Shown: piece after piece, positions 41,132 through 56,023 of the stretch
How the letters are laid out: every line of letters starts with the position of its first letter
Numbering within the stretch: position 1 is the first letter of the stretch
Assembly: GCF_040687965.1 (NCBI RefSeq)
Contig: NZ_CP156084.1
Coordinates: forward strand, 1,812,501 to 1,876,500
From: Methylocystis echinoides
Lineage (GTDB): Bacteria > Pseudomonadota > Alphaproteobacteria > Rhizobiales > Beijerinckiaceae
DNA length: 64,000 nt
Reading direction: 5' to 3'
Program-made: the position numbers and the translations under genes
Notes under the pieces: generated by a model
Database searches by the model: none
Told to the model about the DNA's origin: nothing
What the model saw: the letters and a program-made list of their open reading frames with translations, nothing else

Positions 41132-41825
41132 GCCGGTCGCGCCTCCACCGCCTGCGAAATATAAAAGCCGCTCACGATCTTTTCCGACTGGGCGATCCGC
41201 CAGGCGTCGAGCGTCGAATGACCCTTCATCCGCGCCTCGAGCGCGGGAAGCGCGATCGGCGCGATCGCCGGGGAGCGGTTGCCGCGCGGGAACAACTGGC
41301 CGAGCGCGTGCATCACGGAGAGCGCCGGCGTGCGCGGCGCAATGGTGAAGACGAGCGAGCCGTCGACGCGCGGCGCGAGCGACGCCAGCGTGCGGGCGAT
41401 GTCGACGCCATCGTAATGAATGAGACTGTCCATCGCCACGACGTGATCGAAGCGGCCGAGCGCGGAATCGGCGAAATCGCCGACTTGGAAGTCGACGCGG
41501 CCGGGGCCGAGATCGCCCGCCCTCTCTCGCGCCAACGCGATCAGCGTCGGCGAAAGGTCGACGGCGACGACGTCGGCGCCGCGACGCGCCGCTTCAATGG
41601 CGAGCGCGCCCGTGCCGCAGCCGGCGTCGAGCAGACGCAGGCCGGCAAGATCCTGCGGCAGCCACGACAATAACCTGTTGCGCATCGCGTCGCGCCCGGC
41701 GCGCACCGTCGCGCGAATGCGATTGACCGGGGCGTCAGAAGTCAGGCGTTTCCACGCCTCGACGGCCGTGCGGTCGAAATAGGCTTCGAGTTCACCGCGT
41801 CTTGCGACATAGCTCGGCGTCGTCA

Positions 41826-41826
<1 letters not shown>
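41128..41826 (-). CDS. bchM: Mg-protoporphyrin IX O-methyltransferase
   Basis: SAM-dependent methyltransferase (232 aa) that esterifies Mg-protoporphyrin, the step before the cyclase. The SAM motif LLDAGCGTGALAIEAARRG is clear, with YVARRGELEAYFDRTAVEAW at the N-terminus and MDSLIHYDGVDIARTL typical of BchM. The start codon shares one base with the bchL stop (TGATG). Confidence 0.94.
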
Positions 41827-46406
<4,580 letters not shown>

Positions 46407-46435
<29 letters not shown>

Positions 46436-47930
46436 AGAGCGTCTCGACGGTGATGGTTTCGAGGCCGCGCTCGGCGGCGAATTTCTCCGTATTGCGGCGC
46501 GCCTTGCCACGCACGAAGAACGGCACTTTCCTGAGTTCCTTTTCGGCGTCCTCCGCCCAGACGACGACGATGTCGCTTGCGACCGGCGCGGCGGGCGGCG
46601 GCGTCTGCTTTCCGCCGAGATGCGACGGCGCGGCGCCGTCGTGAAATTCCGCGTCGTCGCGGAACATGGCGAGAAGGTGCTCTTCGAGGCCCATCATCAG
46701 CGGATGGACCCATGAGTCGAAGATCACATTCGCGCCCTCGAAGCCCATCTGCGGCGAGTAGCGCGCCGGGAAGTCCTGCACATGCGCCGGCGCCGACATC
46801 ACGGCGCAAGGAACGCCGAGGCGCTTGGCGATATGGCGCTCCATCTGCGTGCCGAGAACGAGTTCCGGCTGCAGCTCCATAACCTTCGCTTCGACTTCCA
46901 GATAATCGTCGGTGACGAGCGCCTCGACGCCATAGCGCGCCGCCGCCTCGCGCACGTCGCGGGCGAATTCCCGGGAATAGGAGCCGAGCCCGACGACGGT
47001 GAAGCCGAGTTCGTCGCGCGCGATGCGCGCGGCGGCGATGGCGTGGGTCGCGTCGCCGAAGATGAAGACGCGCTTGCCGGTCAGATAGGTCGAATCGACC
47101 GAACGCGCATACCAGGGCAGGCGCGAGGGCTCGACCTGCGACGCCGCCTCGGGATCGATTTCCGCGAGACGCGCGACCTCCGCGATGAAGTCGCGCGTCG
47201 CGCCGACGCCGATCGGAACGACGCGGGTAAAGGGCTGGCCATGCGTCCGCTCCAGCCATTGCGCCGCCGTGAGCGCAATCTCCGGATAGAGCAGGACGTT
47301 GAAATCGGCGTCGCCCAATCGCGTCAGATCTTTCGGGCTCGCGCCGAGCGGCGCGACGACATTGACCTCGACCCCGAGCGTGGCGAGCAGCGTTTCCATT
47401 TCGCGCACGTCGTCGCGGCAGCGGAAGCCGAGCGCCGTCGGGCCGAGAATGTTGCAGCTTCGGCGCGCGCGACGCGACCGCTCGCGGCGCGGACCGGCCA
47501 GCGCGCGCACCAGCCGATAGAAGGTTTCCGCCGCGCCCCAGTTTTCTTTCTTTTGATAGGCCGGCAAGTCGAGTGGAATCACGGGGCAGGGGAGCGCGAG
47601 CGCCTTGGCGAGACCGCCGGGGTCGTCCTGCAGCAGCTCGGCCGTGCAGGAGGCCCCGACGATCATCGCCTCCGGGGAGAAACGCTCATAGGCTTCGCGC
47701 GCGGCGCTCTTGAACAACTCGGCGGTGTCCGACCCGAGGTCGCGCGCCTGAAACGTCGTATAGGTCACCGGCGGCCGGGAGCCGCGCCGCTCGATCATGG
47801 TGAAGAGCAGATCGGCGTAAGTGTCGCCCTGCGGCGCATGCAGCACATAATGCAATCCGCGCATGGCGGTCGCGACGCGCATCGCGCCGATATGGGGCGG
47901 GCCTTCATAGGTCCAGAGCGTGAGCTGCAT
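46407..47930 (-). CDS. bchB: Light-independent protochlorophyllide reductase subunit B
   Basis: Catalytic NB-protein subunit (507 aa). The N-terminus [20 protein letters not shown] and [13 protein letters not shown] carry D36, the aspartate ligand of the NB [4Fe-4S] cluster in Rhodobacter. The end carries the small C-terminal domain ([20 protein letters not shown]). 3 bp after bchN. Confidence 0.96.
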
Positions 47931-47933
47931 GGC

Positions 47934-49726
<1,793 letters not shown>

Positions 49727-49804
49727 GCCGTTTCCTCGCCCCGCCTCGTTCTTCGAGGAGCGTTCCTGGCGCGCGCGGCGCAACCAGGTCGACCCAGGGA
49801 CAAA

Positions 49805-49833
49805 GCCTAAAGCGCCTCGGCGGAATGTGTCAA
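49805..49833 (-). promoter_or_regulatory. Promoter of the bchF operon
   Basis: On the minus strand TTGACA (49833-49828), a 17-bp spacer and TTAGGC (49810-49805). The -35 is perfect and the -10 is weak, as expected for a regulated promoter. The leader would be about 70 nt. Confidence 0.5.
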
Positions 49834-49845
49834 CTAAAATTGACG
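49828..49845. promoter_or_regulatory. PpsR/CrtJ-type operator at bchF
   Basis: TGT-N12-ACG with dyad TGTCAA/TTGACG; one mismatch to TGT-N12-ACA. It covers the -35 of the bchF promoter, so bound repressor would block polymerase. Confidence 0.6.
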
Positions 49846-50190
49846 TTCAGTATTTATGACATTTTCCCTGGGATGCGCTATCCTGTCGCAGCGGAACGTT
49901 GCTCCGCCCCGGCCATCCTCTTGAAAAAAGGCTGGGCAAAGCCGCCTAAGGCGCACCGCAAATCTTTGATCGGCCAAGCGAGAGTCGGATATGATGGGCG
50001 CGGCGATAGGTTGTATCTTGCGGTCACCGGCGCGAAAGACGCCGTTTCCGACCCTGCGGGCTTTCCTCTGGCCAAGATGTTGCTTTGGCTCCATCCGAAA
50101 AGGGGATGACGTGAGGTCTGGCTGCTCCTGCAAACATGCGATGACACGCCGTCCTGTCGACAGAAGCGTTCAGAAAAAGAGATCAGGGTT

Positions 50191-51630
50191 GTGAGCGACG
50201 CTGCGACTCCCGCCGTGCCGATCGGCTTTTCCGCCGCCGATGCGCGTCTGAGCGGGCTGGCCGCGGAAAACGTCGGCGCGCTCCTCGCCGCCGCCAGCGA
50301 CGTGACGCTCGTTCTGGACTCAAAGGGCGTCATTGTCGACGCCGCGATCGGCGCGAATGGTTCTCCCCTGGCGAAGGACTGGATCGGCAAGCCGTGGATC
50401 GAGACGGTGACGGTGGAAAGCCGCCCGAAAGTCGAGGCCCTGCTGCGCGACGCGTTGAAGGGCGCCGCGCCGCGCTGGCGACAGGTCAATCACCCGTCGC
50501 CCGACACCGCCGCCGATCTGCCGATGAATTACGCGGCGACGCGGAGCCATCCGGGCGGCCCGCTCGTCGCCTTCGGCCGCGATTTGCGCGCGCTCGCGAC
50601 GCTGCAGCAGCGGGTCGCCGAATCGCAGCAGGAAATGGAGCGCGAATACGCCCGCATTCGAAGCGCCGAAAAGCGCTACCGGCTGCTGTTCCAACTCGCC
50701 GCCGAGGCCATTCTCATCCTCGACGCCTCGACGCATCGCATCGTCGAGGCCAATCCCGCCGCCCTGGCGCTGCTCGGCAAGCCTGTCAAGAAACTCGTCG
50801 GCGGCTCATTTACCGATTTGTTCGATGACGCGAGCCGCCGCGTCGCCCAGTCTTTCGTGGCGGCGCTTCTCGTCGCCCCGCGCGTCGACAATGTGCACGC
50901 CGCCCTCGCGGAGAGCCATGAGGCGCTGCTGCTGTCGGGCGCCTTGTTCCGCCAGGAGGGCGCCAACGCCATTCTCGTCGCGCTGTCGCGGATCCACGGC
51001 GGCGCGGCGCTCTCGATCGAAAAGGCGGGCGCGCTGCTCGTGCTCGAGCGCATGCCCGACGCTTTTGCGCTGACAGACAAGGACCGACGTATTTTGATGG
51101 CGAACGCCGCTTTCGTCGACCTCGCGCAGGTCGCGTCCGAGGAGAGAGTGCGCGGCGAGCCGATCGAGAAATGGATCGGCCGCCCGGGCCTCGAGGTCGA
51201 CGTCCTCTTCGCCAATCTGCAGACCCATGGCGTTTTGCGCAATTTCTCCACAGTGGCGCGCGGCGAGCATGGAACGACCGAAGACGTGGAAGTTTCGGCC
51301 GTCGACGTCTCTGACGGCGCGCGGCGCTGTCTCGGCTTTTGCATCCGCACCGCCGCTTGGCGACCCGGGCGAGAGCGGCTCGGCGGGCGCGAACTGCCGC
51401 GCACCGCCGAGCAATTCGTCGATCTCGTCGGGCGCGTGTCGCTCAAGAATCTGGTGCGCGAGACCACGGATCTGATCGAGCGGCTCTGTATAGAGGCGGC
51501 GTTGGACCTGACCAAAGACAACCGCGCCTCGGCGGCAGAAATGCTTGGCCTGAGCCGCCAGGCCTTTTACGTCAAGTTGCGGCGCTACGGGCTGGGCGAC
51601 CTCGACGACGCGACCGGCGGCGTGGATTGA
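50191..51630 (+). CDS. ppsR: Transcriptional regulator PpsR/CrtJ (PpsR1)
   Basis: Aerobic repressor of photosynthesis genes (479 aa). The order is an N-terminal PAS-like domain (about 25-140), a glutamine-rich helix (LQQRVAESQQEMEREYARIR), PAS1 (about 160-275), PAS2 (about 285-400) and a Fis-type helix-turn-helix (DNRASAAEMLGLSRQAFYVK). One cysteine, C433, sits just before the helix-turn-helix at the position of the redox cysteine of Rhodobacter PpsR; two more are in CLGFC. It starts with GTG. Divergent from the bchF operon and followed 82 bp later by bchG. Confidence 0.92.
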   Translation: MSDAATPAVPIGFSAADARLSGLAAENVGALLAAASDVTLVLDSKGVIVDAAIGANGSPLAKDWIGKPWIETVTVESRPKVEALLRDALKGAAPRWRQVNHPSPDTAADLPMNYAATRSHPGGPLVAFGRDLRALATLQQRVAESQQEMEREYARIRSAEKRYRLLFQLAAEAILILDASTHRIVEANPAALALLGKPVKKLVGGSFTDLFDDASRRVAQSFVAALLVAPRVDNVHAALAESHEALLLSGALFRQEGANAILVALSRIHGGAALSIEKAGALLVLERMPDAFALTDKDRRILMANAAFVDLAQVASEERVRGEPIEKWIGRPGLEVDVLFANLQTHGVLRNFSTVARGEHGTTEDVEVSAVDVSDGARRCLGFCIRTAAWRPGRERLGGRELPRTAEQFVDLVGRVSLKNLVRETTDLIERLCIEAALDLTKDNRASAAEMLGLSRQAFYVKLRRYGLGDLDDATGGVD

Positions 51631-51665
51631 CGTCGCACCCCAAGCAGCCGGTGGCGCGATCGTTG

Positions 51666-51683
51666 TGTAAAGGTAGATTGACA
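51666..51683. promoter_or_regulatory. PpsR/CrtJ operator 1 at bchG
   Basis: Perfect TGT-N12-ACA (TGTAAAGGTAGATTGACA). Its right half is the -35 hexamer of the bchG promoter. Confidence 0.75.
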
Positions 51684-51706
51684 GAAAAGAGTGTCAAGCA
51701 TACTCT
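51678..51706 (+). promoter_or_regulatory. bchG promoter
   Basis: TTGACA, a 17-bp spacer and TACTCT. The expected transcription start falls at or within a base or two of the bchG ATG (51713), which implies a leaderless or nearly leaderless mRNA. Confidence 0.65.
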
Positions 51707-51709
51707 CCA
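51692..51709. promoter_or_regulatory. PpsR/CrtJ operator 2 at bchG (degenerate)
   Basis: TGT-N12-CCA, starting exactly 8 bp after operator 1, the spacing described for cooperative PpsR/CrtJ binding. It covers the -10. Confidence 0.5.
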
Positions 51710-51712
51710 CGC

Positions 51713-52579
51713 ATGGAGACCCCGAAGCCAGCAGCCGTTCTCGAGCTTTTGAAGCCGATTACCTGGTTTGCGCCGATGTGGGCGTTCGCCTGCGGCATCG
51801 TTTCCTCGGGCGTCTCTCCGTTCTCCCGATGGTCGTTCATCGTGGCGGGCGTCATGCTCGCCGGACCGCTCGTCTGCGCGACGAGCCAGGCGGTGAACGA
51901 TTGGTACGATCGCGACGTCGACGCCATCAATGAACCGAACCGGCCGATCCCCTCCGGCCGCGTTCCCGGCCGCTGGGGCTTCTATATCGCCTGCGTCTGG
52001 ACGCTGCTCTCGCTTGTCGTCGCGGCGACGCTCGGACAGTGGGTGTTCGCGGCCGCTGTGGTGGGGCTGTTTCTGGCCTGGGTCTACAGCGCCCCGCCGC
52101 TGCGCCTGAAACAGAACGGCTGGTGGGGAAATTCCGCCGTTGCGCTTTGCTACGAGGGGTTGCCCTGGTTCACGGGCGCAGCGGTCATGGCGGCGTCGCT
52201 TCCCGACTGGCGCGTGATCGCGCTCGCTCTGCTCTACAGCATCGGGGCGCATGGCATCATGACGCTCAACGACTTCAAGTCGGTCGACGGGGATGCGCGC
52301 ATGGGCGTCGCGTCGCTCCCTGTTCAACTCGGCGTCAATGAAGCGGCGCGTTTCGCCTGCGTCGTAATGGCGGCGCCTCAGCTTGTGGTGATCGCCCTGC
52401 TCGTTTCATGGGGGCGGCCGCTGCACGCCGCCGGCGTCGCTGCGCTTCTTCTCGGCCAGTTTGTGCTGATGCGCCGCCTTCTCAGCGATCCGCGGGCGCA
52501 GGCGCCCTTCTACAACGCAACCGGCACGACGCTTTACGTGCTCGGCATGCTGCTGTCCGCATTCGCCCTGCGCATGTGA
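51713..52579 (+). CDS. bchG: Bacteriochlorophyll synthase
   Basis: UbiA-family prenyltransferase (288 aa) that attaches the geranylgeranyl/phytyl tail to bacteriochlorophyllide. Two Asp-rich motifs are seen: NDWYDRDVDAINEPNRPIP and NDFKSVDGDARMG, with seven to nine membrane segments. The ATG at 51713 gives the family N-terminus (AAVLELLKPITWFAPMWAF) but has no ribosome site and lies about 6 bp from the -10. First gene of bchG-pucC-like-bchP-tspO. Confidence 0.94.
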   Translation: METPKPAAVLELLKPITWFAPMWAFACGIVSSGVSPFSRWSFIVAGVMLAGPLVCATSQAVNDWYDRDVDAINEPNRPIPSGRVPGRWGFYIACVWTLLSLVVAATLGQWVFAAAVVGLFLAWVYSAPPLRLKQNGWWGNSAVALCYEGLPWFTGAAVMAASLPDWRVIALALLYSIGAHGIMTLNDFKSVDGDARMGVASLPVQLGVNEAARFACVVMAAPQLVVIALLVSWGRPLHAAGVAALLLGQFVLMRRLLSDPRAQAPFYNATGTTLYVLGMLLSAFALRM

Positions 52580-52608
52580 ACGGACGCACTGGAAGAGGGA
52601 GGCAAAGG

Positions 52609-53934
52609 ATGAACGCAGCGCCGCTCGGCTGGGCCGGCATCGTCCGGCTGGGGCTCGTCCAGACCGCGCTCGGGGCGATCGTCGTGCTGATGACCTCGAC
52701 CATCAATCGCGTCATGGTCGTGGAGCTGGCCTTGCCCGCCTTCGTTCCGGGCCTGCTCGTCGCCTCGCATTACGCCATCCAGATCCTGCGGCCGGCCTGG
52801 GGTTACGGCGCGGACGTCGGCGGCCGACGCACGCCCTGGATCATCGGCGGCGTCGCCACGCTGGCGTTCGGCGGCGTCGGCGCGGCGCTCGGCGCGGCGC
52901 TCACGGCGACCCATCTCGTCGCGGGCCTTGCGCTCTCGGCCATTGCGTTTCTCCTTGTCGGCGTCGGCGCCGGCGCGGCGGGAACCTCGACGCTCGCCAT
53001 GCTGGCGACGCGCGTCGCGCCGGCGCGCCGCGCCGCCGCAGCGACGACCGTCTGGGTGATGATGATCCTCGGCTTCGCCGTCAGCGCGCCGCTCGCCGGG
53101 CATTTCCTCGATCCCTTCTCACAGCAACGACTGATCATCGTGACGTCGGTCGTCTGCGCGATCGCTTTTCTCGTTGCGACGCTCGCCGTAATCGGACTCG
53201 AAACCGAGGCGCCGGCGCCCGCCGCGGCGCATAGAAAGCCGCCGTTCCGCGAGGCCTTCGCGCAAGTGTGGCGCGAGCCGGCGGCGCGCCAGTTCACGAT
53301 CTTCATTTTCGTCTCGATGCTCGCTTACAGCATGCAGGAATTGCTGGTCGAACCTTTCGCTGGCGTGGTTTTCGGCATGACGCCGGGCGCGACCACCAAG
53401 CTCGCCGGCCTTCAGCATGGCGGCGTGCTGCTCGGCATGGTCGGCGTCGCCCTTGCGGCGACGGCGATCGGCGGGCCGCGCCTGGGCTCGCTGCGGATGT
53501 GGACGGTCGGCGGCTGCCTCGCGTCGGGCGCCGCGCTCGTCGCCGTCGCCGCGAGCGGCTATGCGGGCCTTGCGCTCGCGCTGCGCGCGTCCGTCTTCGC
53601 CCTTGGCGTCGCCAACGGCGCCTTCGCCGTCGCGGCGATCGGCTCGATGATGGGGCTCGCCGGCTCCGGCGCCCAGGCGCGGGAAGGCACCCGCATGGGC
53701 CTGTGGGGCGCCGCGCAGGCCATCGCCTTCGGTTGCGGCGGCGTCTTTGCGACGATCCTCGTCGACCTCGCCAAGCTCGCGGTCGGCGCGCCGCTGACGG
53801 CCTACGCCATCGTTTTTGTCGCGGAAGCTGCGTTGTTTGTCGTTTCGGCGGTTCTCGCGGGCGGCGTCGCCCGCCCGCAGGCGGCGCGCGGCGCCGTCGG
53901 CCTGCCGGCACAAGCCGCGACGGCGAAATCTTGA
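52609..53934 (+). CDS. PucC/BCD-family membrane protein of the bchG-bchP operon
   Basis: Twelve-segment major-facilitator-like protein (441 aa), paralog of LhaA. STINRVMVVELALPAFVPGL, LRPAWGYGADVGGRRTPWII and MGLWGAAQAIAFGCGGVFA are shared marks. The gene between bchG and bchP corresponds to orf428 of Rhodobacter capsulatus; a role in pigment handling or complex assembly is inferred. Start at 52609 has GAGGGAGG nearby; a longer in-frame start at 52408 overlaps bchG and is rejected. Confidence 0.88.
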   Translation: MNAAPLGWAGIVRLGLVQTALGAIVVLMTSTINRVMVVELALPAFVPGLLVASHYAIQILRPAWGYGADVGGRRTPWIIGGVATLAFGGVGAALGAALTATHLVAGLALSAIAFLLVGVGAGAAGTSTLAMLATRVAPARRAAAATTVWVMMILGFAVSAPLAGHFLDPFSQQRLIIVTSVVCAIAFLVATLAVIGLETEAPAPAAAHRKPPFREAFAQVWREPAARQFTIFIFVSMLAYSMQELLVEPFAGVVFGMTPGATTKLAGLQHGGVLLGMVGVALAATAIGGPRLGSLRMWTVGGCLASGAALVAVAASGYAGLALALRASVFALGVANGAFAVAAIGSMMGLAGSGAQAREGTRMGLWGAAQAIAFGCGGVFATILVDLAKLAVGAPLTAYAIVFVAEAALFVVSAVLAGGVARPQAARGAVGLPAQAATAKS

Positions 53935-53946
53935 GGGGAGCGCGCG

Positions 53947-55125
53947 ATGACGCAGGAGCCAGTCTTCGATGTGGCGGTTGTCGGCGGCGGCCCGGCGGGC
54001 GCAACGGCCGCGCATGATCTCGCGCGGCGCGGCCGAAGCGTCGCGCTGATCGACAAGGCCGGACGAATCAAGCCTTGCGGCGGCGCCATTCCGCCGCGTC
54101 TGATCCGCGACTTCAACGTGCCCGATCGATTGTTGAAGGCGCGCGTCACGTCGGCGCGCATGATCTCGCCCAAAGGCGTCGCCGTCGACATGCCCATCAA
54201 GGGCGGCTTCGTCGGCATGGTCGACCGCTGCGAATTCGACGAATGGCTGCGCGAACGCGCCGCCGCTTCGGGCGCGGTGCGCGTCACGGGCGATTACGAA
54301 AGCATTGCCCGCGACGAGGCAGGCGTCGCGCAGCTGCGCTACCGCGTGAAGGGCGAAGCCGAGCCGCGGACGCTGCGCGCGCGCCTCGTCATCGGCGCCG
54401 ATGGCGCGCTGTCGCAAGTTGGCCGGCAGGAAGTGCCGGGCGCCGACAAGACGCGCTTCGTCTTCGCCTATCACGAGGTCGTCGCCACACCGCCGGCCGG
54501 CGATCCCGACCGCTGCGAAATCCATTATCGCGGGGCCTTGTCGCCCGATTTCTACGCGTGGATTTTCCCGCATGGCGACACGATGAGCGTCGGCTCCGGA
54601 AGCGCCAATAAAGGATTCTCGCTCAAAACGTCCGTGCGCGAGCTGCGGGACGTCACGGGGCTCGCTGCGACCGCGACCATGCGGCGCGAAGGCGCGCCCA
54701 TTCCGCTGAAGCCGCTCAAGCGCTGGGACAATGGCCGCGACGTGGTTCTTGCGGGGGACGCCGCCGGCGTCGTCGCGCCCGCCTCCGGCGAGGGCATTTA
54801 TTACGCCATGCTCGGCGGACGTCTCGCGGCCGACGCCGCGGACGACTGTTTGCGCACCGGCGACGCAAGAGCGCTGGCGACGGCGCGAAAACGCTTCATG
54901 AAGGCGCATGGCCGCGTCTTCTTCATTCTCGGGATCATGCAGTATTTCTGGTATCGCAACGACCGGCTGCGCGAAGCCTTCGTCAGCATGTGCAAGGACC
55001 CGGACGTCCAGCGGCTCACCTGGGAGGCCTATATGAACAAGGAGCTGGTGCGCCGCGATCCGATGGCGCATGTGCGCATCTTCTTCAAGGATCTCGCCCA
55101 TCTGCTCAGGCTGGCGTCGCCATGA
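53947..55125 (+). CDS. bchP: Geranylgeranyl diphosphate reductase
   Basis: FAD-dependent reductase (392 aa) that saturates the geranylgeranyl tail to phytyl. Dinucleotide-binding motif VAVVGGGPAGATAAHDLARR, KPCGGAIPPRLIRDF, GADGALSQVGRQEV and the FAD-binding GDAAGVVAPASGEGI are typical. 12 bp after the PucC-like gene; overlaps tspO by 4 bp. Confidence 0.95.
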   Translation: MTQEPVFDVAVVGGGPAGATAAHDLARRGRSVALIDKAGRIKPCGGAIPPRLIRDFNVPDRLLKARVTSARMISPKGVAVDMPIKGGFVGMVDRCEFDEWLRERAAASGAVRVTGDYESIARDEAGVAQLRYRVKGEAEPRTLRARLVIGADGALSQVGRQEVPGADKTRFVFAYHEVVATPPAGDPDRCEIHYRGALSPDFYAWIFPHGDTMSVGSGSANKGFSLKTSVRELRDVTGLAATATMRREGAPIPLKPLKRWDNGRDVVLAGDAAGVVAPASGEGIYYAMLGGRLAADAADDCLRTGDARALATARKRFMKAHGRVFFILGIMQYFWYRNDRLREAFVSMCKDPDVQRLTWEAYMNKELVRRDPMAHVRIFFKDLAHLLRLASP

Positions 55126-55655
55126 CGACTTGGGCCGCGGATCGGTGGACGCTCGTGGCGGTCGCGACAGCCATCGTCGGACTGGTCGCCGTGCTCGGCG
55201 GTCTCGCGACCGAAGTCGGCGCGTGGTACGAGAGCCTGCGCTTTCCCTCCTGGCGGCCGCCCAACTGGATTTTCGCGCCGGCCTGGACTTTGATTTTCCT
55301 TCTGACCGCGACGAGCGGCGTGCTCGCCTTCGAACAGGCGCCCGATGATCGCGCGCGGGCGCTGCTGCTCGCGCTCTTCCTCGTCAACGCCGTGCTCAAT
55401 GTCGCCTGGAGCCCGCTGTTTTTCAAACTGCGGCGGCCCGATTGGGCGCTCGTCGAACTCGTCTTTCTGTGGCTGTCGATCGCGGCGCTCATCGTCGCGG
55501 TCGGCGCGATCTCGACCGTCGCCGGCGCGCTGCTCGCGCCCTATCTCGCCTGGGTCAGCTTCGCAGGCTTTCTCAACTGGAAAATGGTGCAGCTCAACAA
55601 GCCATTCGCCACACACTGGCCGCGCGCCGGTCGCGGGACGGGAGGCGCCGCGTGA
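55122..55655 (+). CDS. tspO: TspO/MBR family protein
   Basis: Five-segment membrane protein (177 aa). WYESLRFPSWRPPNWIFAPA WT, LNVAWSPLFFKLRRPDWALV and the final LNWKMVQLNK are diagnostic. In Rhodobacter, TspO modulates tetrapyrrole levels and photosynthesis gene expression in response to oxygen. Start is fixed by ATGA overlap with bchP. Confidence 0.93.
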   Translation: MTTWAADRWTLVAVATAIVGLVAVLGGLATEVGAWYESLRFPSWRPPNWIFAPAWTLIFLLTATSGVLAFEQAPDDRARALLLALFLVNAVLNVAWSPLFFKLRRPDWALVELVFLWLSIAALIVAVGAISTVAGALLAPYLAWVSFAGFLNWKMVQLNKPFATHWPRAGRGTGGAA

Positions 55656-56023
55656 GTTTCGTCGTCGATCCCCGCTTCATCGACGCCATTCTCGCGCTTG
55701 TGGCGTTGGAGGCCGTCGGCGTCCTCGGCCTTCGCTGGTCGCGAGTCAGCGGCCCCGAGCCGCTCGGCTTCCTCTGCACGCTCTCCGCTGGCGCGTTCTT
55801 GCTGCTCGCTTTGCGCAACGCGCTCGCCGGCGCGTCGACCTTCGCCATCGCCGCGAGCCTCGTTCTCGCGCTGGCGTCGCATCTGGCCGATTTATGGCTG
55901 CGCTGGCGATCCTCTTCGGAGACTGCTGCTCAATCGACGATCGGGAAGCAGACGGCGATCGCCCAGGCGAGGCCAAAAGCCGCGCCGAGCGCGCCGGGGA
56001 GGGGGTCGCGCGTGCGGGCGTAA
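55652..56023 (+). CDS. Small membrane protein after tspO, function unknown
   Basis: Starts with GTG overlapping the tspO stop (GTGA) with GGAGG 6 bp upstream, so translation is credible. The first 85 or so residues form three hydrophobic segments (FIDAILALVALEAVGVLGLR, FLCTLSAGAFLLLALRNAL, TFAIAASLVLALASHLADLW). The last 30 residues are read antisense to the 3' end of the convergent hydrolase gene and look unconstrained. I do not recognise the family; position suggests a photosynthesis-cluster accessory role. Confidence 0.7.
   Translation: MSFVVDPRFIDAILALVALEAVGVLGLRWSRVSGPEPLGFLCTLSAGAFLLLALRNALAGASTFAIAASLVLALASHLADLWLRWRSSSETAAQSTIGKQTAIAQARPKAAPSAPGRGSRVRA

Larger units (their letters stand above)
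49727..50190. other. Divergent control region between bchF and ppsR1
   Basis: 464 bp with no convincing gene; a 94-residue plus-strand frame at 49825-50109 lacks family character and overlaps the control elements. The region holds a PpsR-type box overlapping a bchF promoter, a possible ppsR promoter (ATGACA, 17 bp, TATCCT at 49856-49884), and a perfect CTGTCGACAG palindrome (50154-50163) 28 bp before the ppsR start. Confidence 0.6.

Noticed and set aside
49825-50109. 94-codon plus-strand frame in the bchF-ppsR control region
   Set aside because: No family character; it overlaps the PpsR-type box and promoter elements.
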